Shown in pieces: positions 9,118 to 18,228 of a stretch of DNA of 64,000 nt (its first letter is position 1; each line of letters opens with the position of its first letter). Below the pieces are notes generated by a model. The model did no database searches, was not told the origin of the DNA, and saw nothing but the letters and a program-made list of their open reading frames with translations. A program made the position numbers and the translations under genes. The DNA is from Gimesia benthica. Its GTDB lineage: Bacteria; Planctomycetota; Planctomycetia; Planctomycetales; Planctomycetaceae. The stretch lies in contig NZ_CP043930.1 of NCBI RefSeq assembly GCF_009720525.1, positions 3,132,501 through 3,196,500 on the forward strand, in the 5' to 3' direction.

Positions 9118-11895
9118 ATGAGGCACCATTCTGTCCGCACTCTACTCGTCTTCTGCAGTCTGCTTTCACTCAGTATTTCGCTCCTGTCAGCTGCTGAACC
9201 CGACCTGCAGAACTGGCTGAAACAACCGATCCTGGAAAAAGATCAGCCATGGAAAGAGGTCCAGGCATTTATCGCTCCCAAAGTCCCCGGCATGCCTGAA
9301 GTCAGCAGTGTCACCCAATGGGAAAAGGTCAATCACCGCATTCGCAAAGAGGTTCTGGACAAAGTCGTCTATCGTGGTGAAGCCGCCAAATGGCGCGACA
9401 CGAAACTGAACGTCGTCTGGGGAGAGACCATCCCCGGCGGTCCCGAATACAAAATCCAGAAACTTCGCTTCGAAGCCGTCCCCGGACTCTGGGTCCCCGC
9501 CCTGCTTTACATTCCCAATGACCTGACGGGCAAAGTTCCCGTCGTGATGAATGTCAACGGCCATGATCGCAATGATGGAAAAGCCGCCGACTACAAACAG
9601 GTCCGCTGTATCAATCAGGCCAAGCGAGGCATGCTGGCTCTCAACGTCGAATGGCTCGGCATGGGTCAGCTCAACTCTCCCGGCTTCACACACTATAAGA
9701 TGAACCAGCTCGACCTGTGTGGCACCAGCGGGCTTGCTCCCTTTTATCTCGCCATGAAAAAAGGGCTCGATGCTCTACTCGCGCATCCTAACGCTGATCC
9801 CCGGCGCGTCGCAGTCGCAGGCCTCTCTGGAGGTGGCTGGCAGACGATCTTTATCAGCTCCCTCGACGAACGGGTCACCCTCTCCAATCCGGTAGCCGGT
9901 TACTCCAGCTTCCTCACCCGCGATTATCACACTAAGGACCTGGGTGATTCCGAACAGACACCCAACGACCTGGCGCTCTACGCCGACTACACGCACCTGA
10001 CCGCGATGCGGGCTCCCCGTCCGACCTTGCTGACGAACAACTCGAAAGACAACTGCTGCTTCGAATCGGGATACGCCCAGCCCCCACTGCTCAAGGCTGC
10101 CTTCCCAATCTTCAAGCTCTACGACAAAGAAGAAAATCTGCAGAAGCACATCAACGACGATCCCGGCACGCACAACTTCCTCAAAGATAATCGCGAAGCC
10201 CTCTATCGCATGCTCTCAGCACACTTCTCCGAACCAGGCAAACCGCTGCCAGTCGAAGAAATCCCCTGTGACGAAGAATTGAAAACAGCAGAGGAACTGC
10301 AGGTCGAACTCCCCGCTGACAATGCGGACTTCCACACTCTGGCCCTCAAACTCAGTCAGAATCTGCCTCGCCCCGCGAAAAAGACCACACCTGAAAAACA
10401 ACGGGCAGCACTCAAAAAACTCATCTCCGCTCCAGAGTCAAAAGTCATCGGCACTAAGGTCGACCACAAGTCAGCAGGCGACACTAAAGTCACCTTTTGG
10501 AAACTGAAAGTCGATCAGGACTGGACCGTTCCTGCCGTGGAATTTTCACGTGGCTCCGCGAAATCCACCACTATCATCGTCGCAGATGCAGGCCGCCAGA
10601 GTCTGGCAGAAACAGTTGAAACGTTACTGGCACAAGGACAAAACGTGCTCGCCGTCGATCCTTTCTACTTCGGCGAATCGAAAATCAGTCAGCGTGACTT
10701 CCTGTATGGTCTGCTCGTCGCAGCCGTAGGAGAACGCCCCCTGGGCATTCAGGCCGGTCAGCTCGCTGCCATCGCCCGCTGGTTGAAAGCCGACCAGAAA
10801 CAGTCCACCGTTCGGATCCAGGCCGTCGGCCCCCGCAGCAGCCTGTTCACACTCGTCGCCGCTGCGATCGAGCCTGCAGCCATCACAGGTGTCAGCCTGC
10901 AGGACTCTTACGGGTCCCTCAAGGAAGTACTCGAAGAGGATAAAGCTGTCAGCCAGGCCCCCGAACTCTTCTGCTTCGGTCTGCTCAAAGCGTTCGATAT
11001 TAAAGAACTCACCGAACTTGCAGGCCGGGACCGGGTCACGTTCCTTTCCCCCTCCGAACGGGTCAAACGTGAACTTTCCGAGGTAGAGATTCAAAAAGAC
11101 GTGGACTACCTGGGTGCAGGCCGCGAGGAAAAACTCGATCTCTATCTTCCCGATGCCCGCTTGCGGAAAGGCCCCTATCCCGCTGTCGTGATTATCCATG
11201 GCGGGGGCTGGCATGGCGGTGACAAAGGCGCCCGTCGCGAAATCAACATCGGCACCAACCTGGCCAAAGCCGGCTACGTCTGTGCCAGCATCAACTACCA
11301 GCTTGCGAAAAAACAGTCTCGCTTTACCGATAACCTCAAACAGGTCTGGCCTGGTCATCTGCAGGATTGTAAAACCGCCGTTCGCTTCCTGCGAAAACAT
11401 GCCGATAAGTACCAGGTCGATACCGACCACATCGGGGCGATCGGTGGTTCCGCCGGCGGACATCTGGTCGCGATGCTGGCTGTGACCGGCGACGATCCAC
11501 AGCTCGAACCTGAAGAACCCTATACAGGTTTTTCATCCCGCATCCAGGCAGTGGTCCCCATGTACGGCGTACATGACCTGATCGCCCTGGCACAATCACG
11601 TGACCTGCTGAGTTCCTTCTCGGAAGAAGAAAAGTCACTCAGCAAACAGGCCTCTGCAGTATCGCATATTTCAGACGATGATCCTCCCTTCCTCGTCCTG
11701 CACGGAACCCGAGACGCGCTGGTCCCGGTAGAACAGTCAGAGCTCCTGCAGACCGCGCTGAAAAAAGGTGGTATCCCCGCTGAGCTCATCATTATCGAAG
11801 GCGCTCCACACAGCTTTCACCTCCAACCTAAACAGCGCGACCTCCGACCTGCGGTCATCGGCTTCTTTGATCAGCACCTCAAGCCACAGAAGTAA
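9118..11895 (+). CDS. Secreted protein with two alpha/beta-hydrolase domains
   Basis: A 925-residue protein beginning with a signal peptide (about residues 1-25, ending ...LLSAAEP). Two hydrolase units follow. The first (about 50-390) resembles acetyl xylan esterase/prolyl oligopeptidase-like planctomycete proteins, with the nucleophile elbow GLSGGGW and a conserved VVMNVNGHD segment. A linker or divergent middle part (about 400-650) retains a partial hydrolase fold. The second unit (about 660-925) is BD-FAE/HSL-like, with the oxyanion motif HGGGWHGG, nucleophile GGSAGGH, an acid in HGTRDALVP and the catalytic His in GAPHSFH. It likely removes ester groups from polysaccharides outside the cytoplasm, but the substrate is inferred only from the family. 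It stands alone, upstream of the metal transporter operon. Confidence 0.85.
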   Translation: MRHHSVRTLLVFCSLLSLSISLLSAAEPDLQNWLKQPILEKDQPWKEVQAFIAPKVPGMPEVSSVTQWEKVNHRIRKEVLDKVVYRGEAAKWRDTKLNVVWGETIPGGPEYKIQKLRFEAVPGLWVPALLYIPNDLTGKVPVVMNVNGHDRNDGKAADYKQVRCINQAKRGMLALNVEWLGMGQLNSPGFTHYKMNQLDLCGTSGLAPFYLAMKKGLDALLAHPNADPRRVAVAGLSGGGWQTIFISSLDERVTLSNPVAGYSSFLTRDYHTKDLGDSEQTPNDLALYADYTHLTAMRAPRPTLLTNNSKDNCCFESGYAQPPLLKAAFPIFKLYDKEENLQKHINDDPGTHNFLKDNREALYRMLSAHFSEPGKPLPVEEIPCDEELKTAEELQVELPADNADFHTLALKLSQNLPRPAKKTTPEKQRAALKKLISAPESKVIGTKVDHKSAGDTKVTFWKLKVDQDWTVPAVEFSRGSAKSTTIIVADAGRQSLAETVETLLAQGQNVLAVDPFYFGESKISQRDFLYGLLVAAVGERPLGIQAGQLAAIARWLKADQKQSTVRIQAVGPRSSLFTLVAAAIEPAAITGVSLQDSYGSLKEVLEEDKAVSQAPELFCFGLLKAFDIKELTELAGRDRVTFLSPSERVKRELSEVEIQKDVDYLGAGREEKLDLYLPDARLRKGPYPAVVIIHGGGWHGGDKGARREINIGTNLAKAGYVCASINYQLAKKQSRFTDNLKQVWPGHLQDCKTAVRFLRKHADKYQVDTDHIGAIGGSAGGHLVAMLAVTGDDPQLEPEEPYTGFSSRIQAVVPMYGVHDLIALAQSRDLLSSFSEEEKSLSKQASAVSHISDDDPPFLVLHGTRDALVPVEQSELLQTALKKGGIPAELIIIEGAPHSFHLQPKQRDLRPAVIGFFDQHLKPQK

Positions 11896-11910
11896 TGCAT
11901 TTCCGTGGAG

Positions 11911-11938
11911 TTGACATTCCCGGGGTACCTGCTATAAA
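11911..11938 (+). promoter_or_regulatory. Promoter of the metal ABC transporter operon
   Basis: TTGACA at 11911-11916 matches the -35 consensus exactly, and TATAAA at 11933-11938 is a close -10 match, with 16 bases between. Transcription would begin a few bases downstream, inside or just before the palindrome at 11947-11968. This is the best promoter seen in the window. Confidence 0.65.
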
Positions 11939-11946
11939 ATCATAAA

Positions 11947-11968
11947 AAATGTAGCCTTGGCTACATTT
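11947..11968. promoter_or_regulatory. Palindromic operator, MntR/DtxR-like
   Basis: Two perfect 10-base arms, AAATGTAGCC and GGCTACATTT, flank a 2-base spacer. It covers the expected transcription start of the operon, the place where a repressor would block RNA polymerase. The core TAGC-N4-GCTA resembles known MntR boxes (ATAGC-N4-GCTAT type). With no T-run after it, a terminator is unlikely. The regulator is not identified; the permeases of the operon themselves carry DtxR-like domains. Confidence 0.6.
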
Positions 11969-12012
11969 AAGCACTCCGCACACACTAAACCTTTACCGGA
12001 GCATACCTTATC

Positions 12013-13002
12013 ATGAGAAAGCTCTTCGCTTTCGCCCTGGTGTTAATCGGCCTGGCCGGCTGTCAGTCACAGGATAATTCGACGCCTCAGACCAAAAAAG
12101 AGAAATCCGGTACCAATATCCAGTACCCGATCCCTGTCGCAGCGACCGTGGGAATGGTCGCCGATCTTGTCAATAATGTGGGACAGGAATATGTCGATGT
12201 GAAACAGATCATGGGTACCGGCGTTGACCCCCACATGCATAAAGCGAGTCGCGATGATGTTGTGGCGATTATGAACGCAGATGTTGTCTTCTATTCCGGC
12301 CTGATGCTCGAAGGCAAAATGACCGACACCCTGATTAAGGTCTCGCGCAATAAACCAGTCTATGCGGTGACCGAACTGATCAACGAAAAAACGCTTCTGG
12401 AACCGGACGATTTTAACGGTCACTACGACCCCCATGTCTGGATGGACGTCTCCGCCTGGTCTCAATGTGTCGACGCCGTTAAAGACGCCCTCTCCCAATA
12501 TGACCCGCAACACGCGGATGTCTATGAGAAGAATGCTGCTACCTATAAACAGAAACTGGAGCAACTGCACAAGTACGGCCTGGAAACATTGAAATCGATC
12601 CCGGAAGACAGTCGCACATTGATCACCTCGCACGATGCTTTCAATTATTTCGGTCGAGCTTATGGACTCGACGTTCAAGGCGTACAGGGCATCTCCACCG
12701 AATCAGAAGCCGGTCTGAAACGGATTAACGAGCTCGTCGATCTGCTGGTAAAGAAAAAGATCAAAGCGGTCTTCGTGGAAAGCAGTGTCTCTAAAAAGAA
12801 TATTACCGCTCTGATTGAAGGAGCCCGCGCGCAGGGGCATCAAATCGAAATCGGAGGAGAACTGTTCTCAGATGCTATGGGAGAACCGGGGACATACGAA
12901 GGAACTTACCTCGGGATGCTCGACCACAATATCACCATAGTGGCCCGGGCGCTGGGGGGCACTGCCCCGGAAAAAGGCATGCAGAATAAACTCACTCCCT
13001 GA
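12013..13002 (+). CDS. Metal-binding lipoprotein of an ABC transporter (TroA/MntC-like)
   Basis: A 329-residue cluster A-I solute-binding protein. The lipoprotein signal ends in LAGC (Cys at residue 17), so it is anchored in a membrane on the extracytoplasmic side. Likely metal ligands are the His of GTGVDPHMHK, the His of HYDPHVWMD, the Glu/Asp region around ESSVSKKN and the Asp of GELFSDAMG. The His-rich loop typical of ZnuA is absent, which favours Mn or Fe over Zn. It is the first gene of a four-gene operon (38 bp to the ATPase gene) and lies behind the promoter and palindrome described above. ATG at 12013 follows GGAG at 11 bases. Confidence 0.9.
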   Translation: MRKLFAFALVLIGLAGCQSQDNSTPQTKKEKSGTNIQYPIPVAATVGMVADLVNNVGQEYVDVKQIMGTGVDPHMHKASRDDVVAIMNADVVFYSGLMLEGKMTDTLIKVSRNKPVYAVTELINEKTLLEPDDFNGHYDPHVWMDVSAWSQCVDAVKDALSQYDPQHADVYEKNAATYKQKLEQLHKYGLETLKSIPEDSRTLITSHDAFNYFGRAYGLDVQGVQGISTESEAGLKRINELVDLLVKKKIKAVFVESSVSKKNITALIEGARAQGHQIEIGGELFSDAMGEPGTYEGTYLGMLDHNITIVARALGGTAPEKGMQNKLTP

Positions 13003-13040
13003 GAAACACAGCTCAGTCTCTACTTTTCTTCAAACCCAAC

Positions 13041-13874
13041 ATGAATCGATCCAGTTCGATGAATTCGTCCGAAAACCAGAGCCCGATAACGCAGACTGAA
13101 ATATCGCCTGCAGAGATCCCCCTCTCCGTGTATGACCTGACGGTCGCTTATCACCGTAAGCCTGTAATCTGGGATGTCAGCTTCGATATTCCGCCGGGGA
13201 AACTGGTCGGAATCATTGGTCCGAACGGGGCGGGTAAAAGTACGCTCATCAAAGCCATCATGGAACTGATTCCCAGAGCCTCGGGCCGCGTCAACATCTT
13301 CGGAAAACCATATCAGAAAAACCGGCACCGCGTGGGCTACGTGCCTCAGCGGGAAAGCGTTGACTGGGATTTTCCCGTCGATGCTCTCGATGTTGTCACG
13401 ATGGGACTCTACCGCGAGATCGGCTGGTGCCTGCCTGTCCGCAAGAAACATCGCGAACGCGCGCTGGATGCCCTCGAACGCGTGGGGATCGCCGACTATG
13501 CCCGGCGTCAGATCAGCCAGCTCTCCGGCGGACAGCAGCAACGGACTTTCCTTGCCCGTGCCCTGGTTCAGGATGCCGACCTGTATTTGATGGACGAACC
13601 GTTCGCTGCCGTCGATGCCGCCACCGAAAAAGCCATTGTAAAAATCCTGCAGGAAATGAAACAGGCCGGCAAAACGGCCCTCGTGATTCATCACGACCTG
13701 CAGACCGTCCCCGAGTATTTTGACTACGTCATTCTGCTCAATATGCGTGTCATCGATCACGGTCCGACCGAGCAGGTCTTCACACCGGAGAACCTGCAAA
13801 AAACTTATGGCGGCCGTCTCACTCTGCTGGAAGAAGCCACCGAAACGATGCGCCGCAGGGAGCAGTCACTATGA
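13041..13874 (+). CDS. Metal ABC transporter ATP-binding protein (MntA/TroB-like)
   Basis: A 277-residue ATPase of the Mn/Zn/Fe uptake family. It has Walker A GPNGAGKST, the family sequence VGYVPQRESVDWDFPV, signature LSGGQQQR, Walker B LYLMDEPFA and the switch His in IHHDL. VDWDFP after the Q-loop is usual for Mn/Zn importers of the TroB/MntA group. The N-terminus carries an extra polar stretch of about 25 residues; a second ATG lies at 13059. Its stop overlaps the next gene by 4 bp (ATGA), indicating coupled translation with the first permease. Confidence 0.93.
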   Translation: MNRSSSMNSSENQSPITQTEISPAEIPLSVYDLTVAYHRKPVIWDVSFDIPPGKLVGIIGPNGAGKSTLIKAIMELIPRASGRVNIFGKPYQKNRHRVGYVPQRESVDWDFPVDALDVVTMGLYREIGWCLPVRKKHRERALDALERVGIADYARRQISQLSGGQQQRTFLARALVQDADLYLMDEPFAAVDAATEKAIVKILQEMKQAGKTALVIHHDLQTVPEYFDYVILLNMRVIDHGPTEQVFTPENLQKTYGGRLTLLEEATETMRRREQSL

Positions 13875-15373
13875 GCCTCAGCGCGCGGATGCTGATCCTG
13901 TTGCTCATGCTGAGTCCCGGACCGGTTCTCCTGGCTGCCGAAGGCAAGTCCATTCAGACACAGCGGTCCATCACAGATCGCAGTATTGAATGGCCTGCCT
14001 GGGAAGACTGGCGACGCGTCTTCTTCATGCAGGACTATAACACCCGGGTTGTCATCCTGGGCACCACGCTTCTGGGAATGTCTGCTGGCATGATCGGCAG
14101 CTTCGCCCTGCTCCGCAAACGCGCCCTGATGGGTGACGCCCTCAGTCATGCGACACTCCCCGGCATCGCGATCGCCTTCATTATCGGCAGCACCCTGGGC
14201 CTCAATGGGAAGTCGCTGCCGCTGCTGTTAACCGGGGCCGCCATCAGTGGTCTACTGGGAATTGCCGGTATCCTGATGATTCGCAATCTGACCCGACTCA
14301 AGGAAGATGCAGCCCTCGGCATCGTGCTCAGCGTCTTCTTCGGTGCAGGAATCGCGCTGCTCAACATTGTACAGCAAATGCAGACCGGGCACGCTGCTGG
14401 TCTCGAATCATTCATCTATGGGAAAACCGCCTCCATGATCGCCAGCGATGCCTGGCTGATCGGTGGCGCCGGCCTGAGCTGTGTGCTGGTAGCCTTGTTA
14501 TTGTATAAGGAACTGACGTTACTCTGCTTCGATGAAGGCTTCGCCGATTCTCGAGGCTTTCCGGTGGTACTGCTCGACACACTCCTCATGGGACTGGTTG
14601 TAATCGTAACGATCATTGGGCTGCAGGCAGTGGGTCTGATCCTCATGATCTCTCTGCTCGTGATTCCCCCTGCCGCCGCACGTTTCTGGACCGAAAAAAT
14701 GCTCTGGCTGACAGTGGTCGCTGTGGTGCTGGGAGCCTTAAGTGGGATGATCGGTTCGGGCATGAGTGCGATTTTTCCCAATCTCCCCTCCGGTGCAATG
14801 ATCGTTCTCGTCGCGACAGCCATGTTCCTCTTCAGCATGATTTTTGGCGTCCCTCGTGGGATCCTGGTTCGCAAGTACCGTCGTTATGAACTGAATACCA
14901 AGGTCAATCGCCAGCACCTGTTGCGCGGCCTTTATGAATACCTCGAAGCACATCAGCAACTCCCGATCGGCGTGACTGACAGTGCACCACCCGTCTCACT
15001 CTCTGCCCTGGAGCAGCTGCGGAGCTGGTCCCTGCCTGCCCTCAAGAAAATCATTCGCAGTGCCCAGGACGAACGTCTGGTGACGTTACTCTCAGACAAT
15101 CGCGTGCAGCTGACACTCTCCGGATTGAAAGAAGCCGCCCGTGTCGTGCACGAGCATCGCCTCTGGGAACTCTACCTGATTACCTACGCAGACGTCGCTT
15201 CCAGTAAAGTCGATCAGGATGCCGATGCGATTGAGCATGTCCTGGAACCGGAAGTGATCGCTGAACTGGAATCCCTGCTGGTCCGCCAGTCAACCGAAGG
15301 AATTCTGCAGAGTCCACATGACATTGATCTGCCACAATCACTGAGTGCCCCCACTTTCAGGAGGACCAACTGA
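13871..15373 (+). CDS. Metal ABC permease (TroC/MntB-like) with C-terminal DtxR/MntR-like domain
   Basis: A 500-residue protein. A cleavable-looking signal-like helix (1-25) precedes an ABC-3 permease core with about eight membrane helices (about 50-325), containing the family segments GDALSHATLPGIA and DGLQAVGLIL-like IGLQAVGLILM. From about 335 the tail is soluble and reads as a complete DtxR-family regulator: a winged helix (about 345-428) followed by the metal/dimer domain starting HRLWELYL. The residues that align with the MntR/DtxR metal site are H429, E433, D448, D452, E455 and H456, so the site is partly changed (Asp at two ligand positions). It overlaps the next permease gene by one base. 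The role of the tail is unknown; metal-gated transport or membrane-bound repression are both possible. Confidence 0.88.
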   Translation: MSLSARMLILLLMLSPGPVLLAAEGKSIQTQRSITDRSIEWPAWEDWRRVFFMQDYNTRVVILGTTLLGMSAGMIGSFALLRKRALMGDALSHATLPGIAIAFIIGSTLGLNGKSLPLLLTGAAISGLLGIAGILMIRNLTRLKEDAALGIVLSVFFGAGIALLNIVQQMQTGHAAGLESFIYGKTASMIASDAWLIGGAGLSCVLVALLLYKELTLLCFDEGFADSRGFPVVLLDTLLMGLVVIVTIIGLQAVGLILMISLLVIPPAAARFWTEKMLWLTVVAVVLGALSGMIGSGMSAIFPNLPSGAMIVLVATAMFLFSMIFGVPRGILVRKYRRYELNTKVNRQHLLRGLYEYLEAHQQLPIGVTDSAPPVSLSALEQLRSWSLPALKKIIRSAQDERLVTLLSDNRVQLTLSGLKEAARVVHEHRLWELYLITYADVASSKVDQDADAIEHVLEPEVIAELESLLVRQSTEGILQSPHDIDLPQSLSAPTFRRTN

Positions 15374-16701
15374 TGGGCGGACTCGCACAATGGAGCTGGA
15401 CTCTGGATGGCTGGATCATCGTCGCGGGCATGTTGTGTGCCGCCGCGACTGCCCTGCTGGGCAACTTTCTCGTACTACGTAAAATGAGCATGCTCGGCGA
15501 TGCGATCACGCACGCCATCTTGCCGGGTCTGGCCGCAGCCTTCTTAATCAGTGACTCCCGCAGCAGCCTGCCCATGTTTGTCGGTGCTGTTATTGCCGGC
15601 ATTTTGACTGCGCTGTTCACCGAGTGGATTCGCGGCTTTGGAAAAGTGGATGAAGGTGCCTCGATGGGCGTCGTCTTCACCTCCCTGTTTGCCTTGGGAC
15701 TGGTGATGATTGTCCAGGCAGCCGATCGTGTGGATCTCGATCCGGGTTGCGTCCTTTATGGAGCGATCGAACTCACTCCCGCCGACACCGTCCTGATCGC
15801 GGGCTGGGAAATCCCCCGCGTGGTCTTTGTCCTCTCCATCGTACTGCTGATCAATCTGCTGTTCGTGATTCTATTCCTTAAAGAACTGAAGCTCAGTTCG
15901 TTTGACCCGGCCCTGGCTACGACCACAGGCTTCAATGCCACGTTCATTCATTACGCGTTGATGACTCTGGTCGCGATCACCGCGGTCGCCAGCTTTGAAG
16001 CAGTCGGCAATATTCTGGTCGTCGCCATGTTCGTCGTTCCTCCCGCCGCTGCTTATATGCTGACCGATCGACTGGGAGTCATGCTGATCCTCAGTGTTCT
16101 GCTGGCGATGTTCTCAGCCATCATCGGGCACATTAGTGCCATCACCGTCCCCTACTGGTTTGGTTTTCAGAGCACCTCGACAGCCGGCATGATGGCGGTC
16201 GCCGCCGGTCTACTGTTTATCATCGCTGCCCTGTTCAGCCCCCGACATGGCGTAGTGATCGTCTTTCTGAGACGCCAGTTTCTGGCCTGGCAGATTCTCG
16301 CGGATGACATCGTCGCCCTGATGTACCGCATCGAAGAACGGGACCCGGAACTCAGGCCGGACGCCTTTTACCTGCGAGACATCCTCTTCTCACGACCGCT
16401 GCCCACCAGCCTGACACTCGGCTACCTCGTGCGACACAGCCAGCTCGTACACGCCAACGGAACCTATACCCTGACCGACACTGGTCGGGACCGTGCCCGA
16501 CAACTCGTCCGCTCACACCGACTCTGGGAACACTACCTCGTTGAACACGCAGGAATGTCGACAGAAACGATTCACCGCCAGGCCGAACAACTCGAACATT
16601 TTACCGACAGGGAACTTCGCGACCGCCTCAACGCCGACACCCTCGATACCGATCAGGATCCCCACGGTCGCCCGATCCCTCCCGAAGAACATGCTCCCTG
16701 A
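15373..16701 (+). CDS. Second metal ABC permease (TroD-like) with C-terminal MntR-like domain
   Basis: A 442-residue ABC-3 permease; the core (about 10-300) has the motifs GDAITHAILPGLA and SFEAVGNILVVAMFVVPPA. From residue about 305 a soluble tail matches the full DtxR/MntR fold: helix 1 DDIVALMYRIEE, a winged helix ending TLTDTGRDRARQL, then HRLWEHYL. The putative metal ligands H382, E386, H401, E405, E408 and H409 are all present, and Glu (E405) stands where MntR has Glu and DtxR has Cys, which suggests Mn. The tail also keeps DPHGRPIP, a DtxR-family motif. Its start overlaps the stop of the first permease gene (TGATG). The two permeases probably form a heterodimer with the ATPase. Confidence 0.9.
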   Translation: MGGLAQWSWTLDGWIIVAGMLCAAATALLGNFLVLRKMSMLGDAITHAILPGLAAAFLISDSRSSLPMFVGAVIAGILTALFTEWIRGFGKVDEGASMGVVFTSLFALGLVMIVQAADRVDLDPGCVLYGAIELTPADTVLIAGWEIPRVVFVLSIVLLINLLFVILFLKELKLSSFDPALATTTGFNATFIHYALMTLVAITAVASFEAVGNILVVAMFVVPPAAAYMLTDRLGVMLILSVLLAMFSAIIGHISAITVPYWFGFQSTSTAGMMAVAAGLLFIIAALFSPRHGVVIVFLRRQFLAWQILADDIVALMYRIEERDPELRPDAFYLRDILFSRPLPTSLTLGYLVRHSQLVHANGTYTLTDTGRDRARQLVRSHRLWEHYLVEHAGMSTETIHRQAEQLEHFTDRELRDRLNADTLDTDQDPHGRPIPPEEHAP

Positions 16702-16835
16702 TTCCGTTTCAGATTCAGCCGCTGCCCGGCAGGTTCCTCTGGCATTTTTCAAACCACACACATATAATCGTCCATTGATATTTCAAAGTTCCACCCGAGT
16801 GCGTCGTCGGGTGCACCAGAACGGGACGAAATCAA

Positions 16836-18200
16836 ATGACGGGCAAATACTGCAGTGGACCGGTGAACCGACGCGAGTTTATGCGCATCGGCTCACTCTG
16901 CCTGGGAGGATTATCGCTCCCGCAGTTGCTGTCTCTTCGCAGTGAAGCCGCCCCAACCCGACCGGAAACCTCCGTCATCCTGCTCTTCCTGCATGGCGGT
17001 CCTTCGCAGTTGGAAACCTATGACCTCAAGCCTGATGCCCCCTCGGATTACCGCTCCCTGTTTAATCCGATCTCCACGAATGTTCCAGGAATGGATCTCT
17101 GCGAACTCTTTCCTCGACAGGCTAAGATCGCAGATAAATTCTCTCTTGTCCGTTCCCTGCACCACGACGTCGGCATCCACAGCGATGGGGGGATCATCGT
17201 TCTCACCGGCAAACGTCCCTCGAAACTGGATCCCACTTCGCAATCGAAAAGCGAACACCCCGACTTCGGTTCGGTCACCAGTGTTGTCCGCGGTCTGTCC
17301 GATGCGGGAACGCCCCCCTATGTCTCGATTCCCTCGAAGTTCTACATGGTGCAGCCCACTTACCTGGGTCTGCAGCACGGACCTTTTGAATCGACTGAGC
17401 CATCGGCAACCAGCTATCGCCCCCCTTCCCTGAAACTGCAGGCCGGCATGGATGGGAAGCATTTGCTCGAACGCCGCCAGTTGCTCAAACAGTTCGATCA
17501 ACTGCGCAGCGATCTCGATCTCACAGGAGACTTGCACGGCAATGACAAATTCCGCGACCTCGCCTTTCAGATGCTGACCAGCCCCGATGCCGCCCGTTCG
17601 TTCGACATCGACCGCGAACCAGACAGCCTGCGCGATCGCTACGGACGCAACATGTGGGGTCAGGGCTGCCTGCTCGCCCGCCGCCTGGCGGAAGCCGGCT
17701 GTGGCGTCGTCTCTCTCTTCTTCAACACCCCGAAGACCGGGCAGGAATTCACGAACTGGGACGATCACATTCTCAACGCAGGACGCCCCGGTCACTTTGC
17801 GAAATACATGCAGACCCGTCTCCCGTACATGGATCAGGCCCTGGCCACGCTCATCGAGGACATCCACGAACGCAGCCTGGATAAGAAAATCATGGTTGTC
17901 GCCGTCGGTGAATTCGGTCGCACTCCCCGACTCTCTTCCAACAACTCGGGGACGGGACGCAACCACTGGCCCCAGGCTTACACGGCGCTCTTCTCAGGAG
18001 GCAATCTGAAAATGGGACAGGTCGTTGGTGCCACCAACTCCAAAGCCGAATACCCGACTCACAATCCTCACACGCCACAGGACATGCTGGCCACGATCTA
18101 CCGTCACCTGGGCATCGATTACTCTCGCTCCCTCGTCGACCATCAGGGACGACCGATTCCCATCCTGCCGCACGGCAAACCGATTGCCGGGCTGATCTAA
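16836..18200 (+). CDS. DUF1501 protein with Tat signal
   Basis: A 454-residue DUF1501 (sulfatase/alkaline-phosphatase-like fold) protein. The Tat signal is NRREFMRIG followed by a hydrophobic stretch ending SEA. Family segments include LFLHGGPSQLETYDLKP near the start, DDHILNAGRP, a GEFGRTPRL motif and HWPQAYT. DUF1501 proteins are abundant in planctomycetes and often sit next to DUF1549/DUF1553 cytochrome proteins; this one stands alone, 134 bp after the metal transporter operon. A 351-residue open frame on the opposite strand is a shadow of this gene. The substrate is not known. Confidence 0.88.
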   Translation: MTGKYCSGPVNRREFMRIGSLCLGGLSLPQLLSLRSEAAPTRPETSVILLFLHGGPSQLETYDLKPDAPSDYRSLFNPISTNVPGMDLCELFPRQAKIADKFSLVRSLHHDVGIHSDGGIIVLTGKRPSKLDPTSQSKSEHPDFGSVTSVVRGLSDAGTPPYVSIPSKFYMVQPTYLGLQHGPFESTEPSATSYRPPSLKLQAGMDGKHLLERRQLLKQFDQLRSDLDLTGDLHGNDKFRDLAFQMLTSPDAARSFDIDREPDSLRDRYGRNMWGQGCLLARRLAEAGCGVVSLFFNTPKTGQEFTNWDDHILNAGRPGHFAKYMQTRLPYMDQALATLIEDIHERSLDKKIMVVAVGEFGRTPRLSSNNSGTGRNHWPQAYTALFSGGNLKMGQVVGATNSKAEYPTHNPHTPQDMLATIYRHLGIDYSRSLVDHQGRPIPILPHGKPIAGLI

Positions 18201-18228
18201 TAAGCCACTTGGCTGTGGTTCTTTCTAC

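Noticed and set aside
10624..11463. 279-codon minus frame opposite the double hydrolase gene
   Set aside because: Shadow of the hydrolase frame, no family features.
16911..17966. 351-codon open frame on the minus strand opposite the DUF1501 gene
   Set aside because: It lies entirely within the well-supported DUF1501 coding frame and follows from its codon bias; no motif, no ribosome site.
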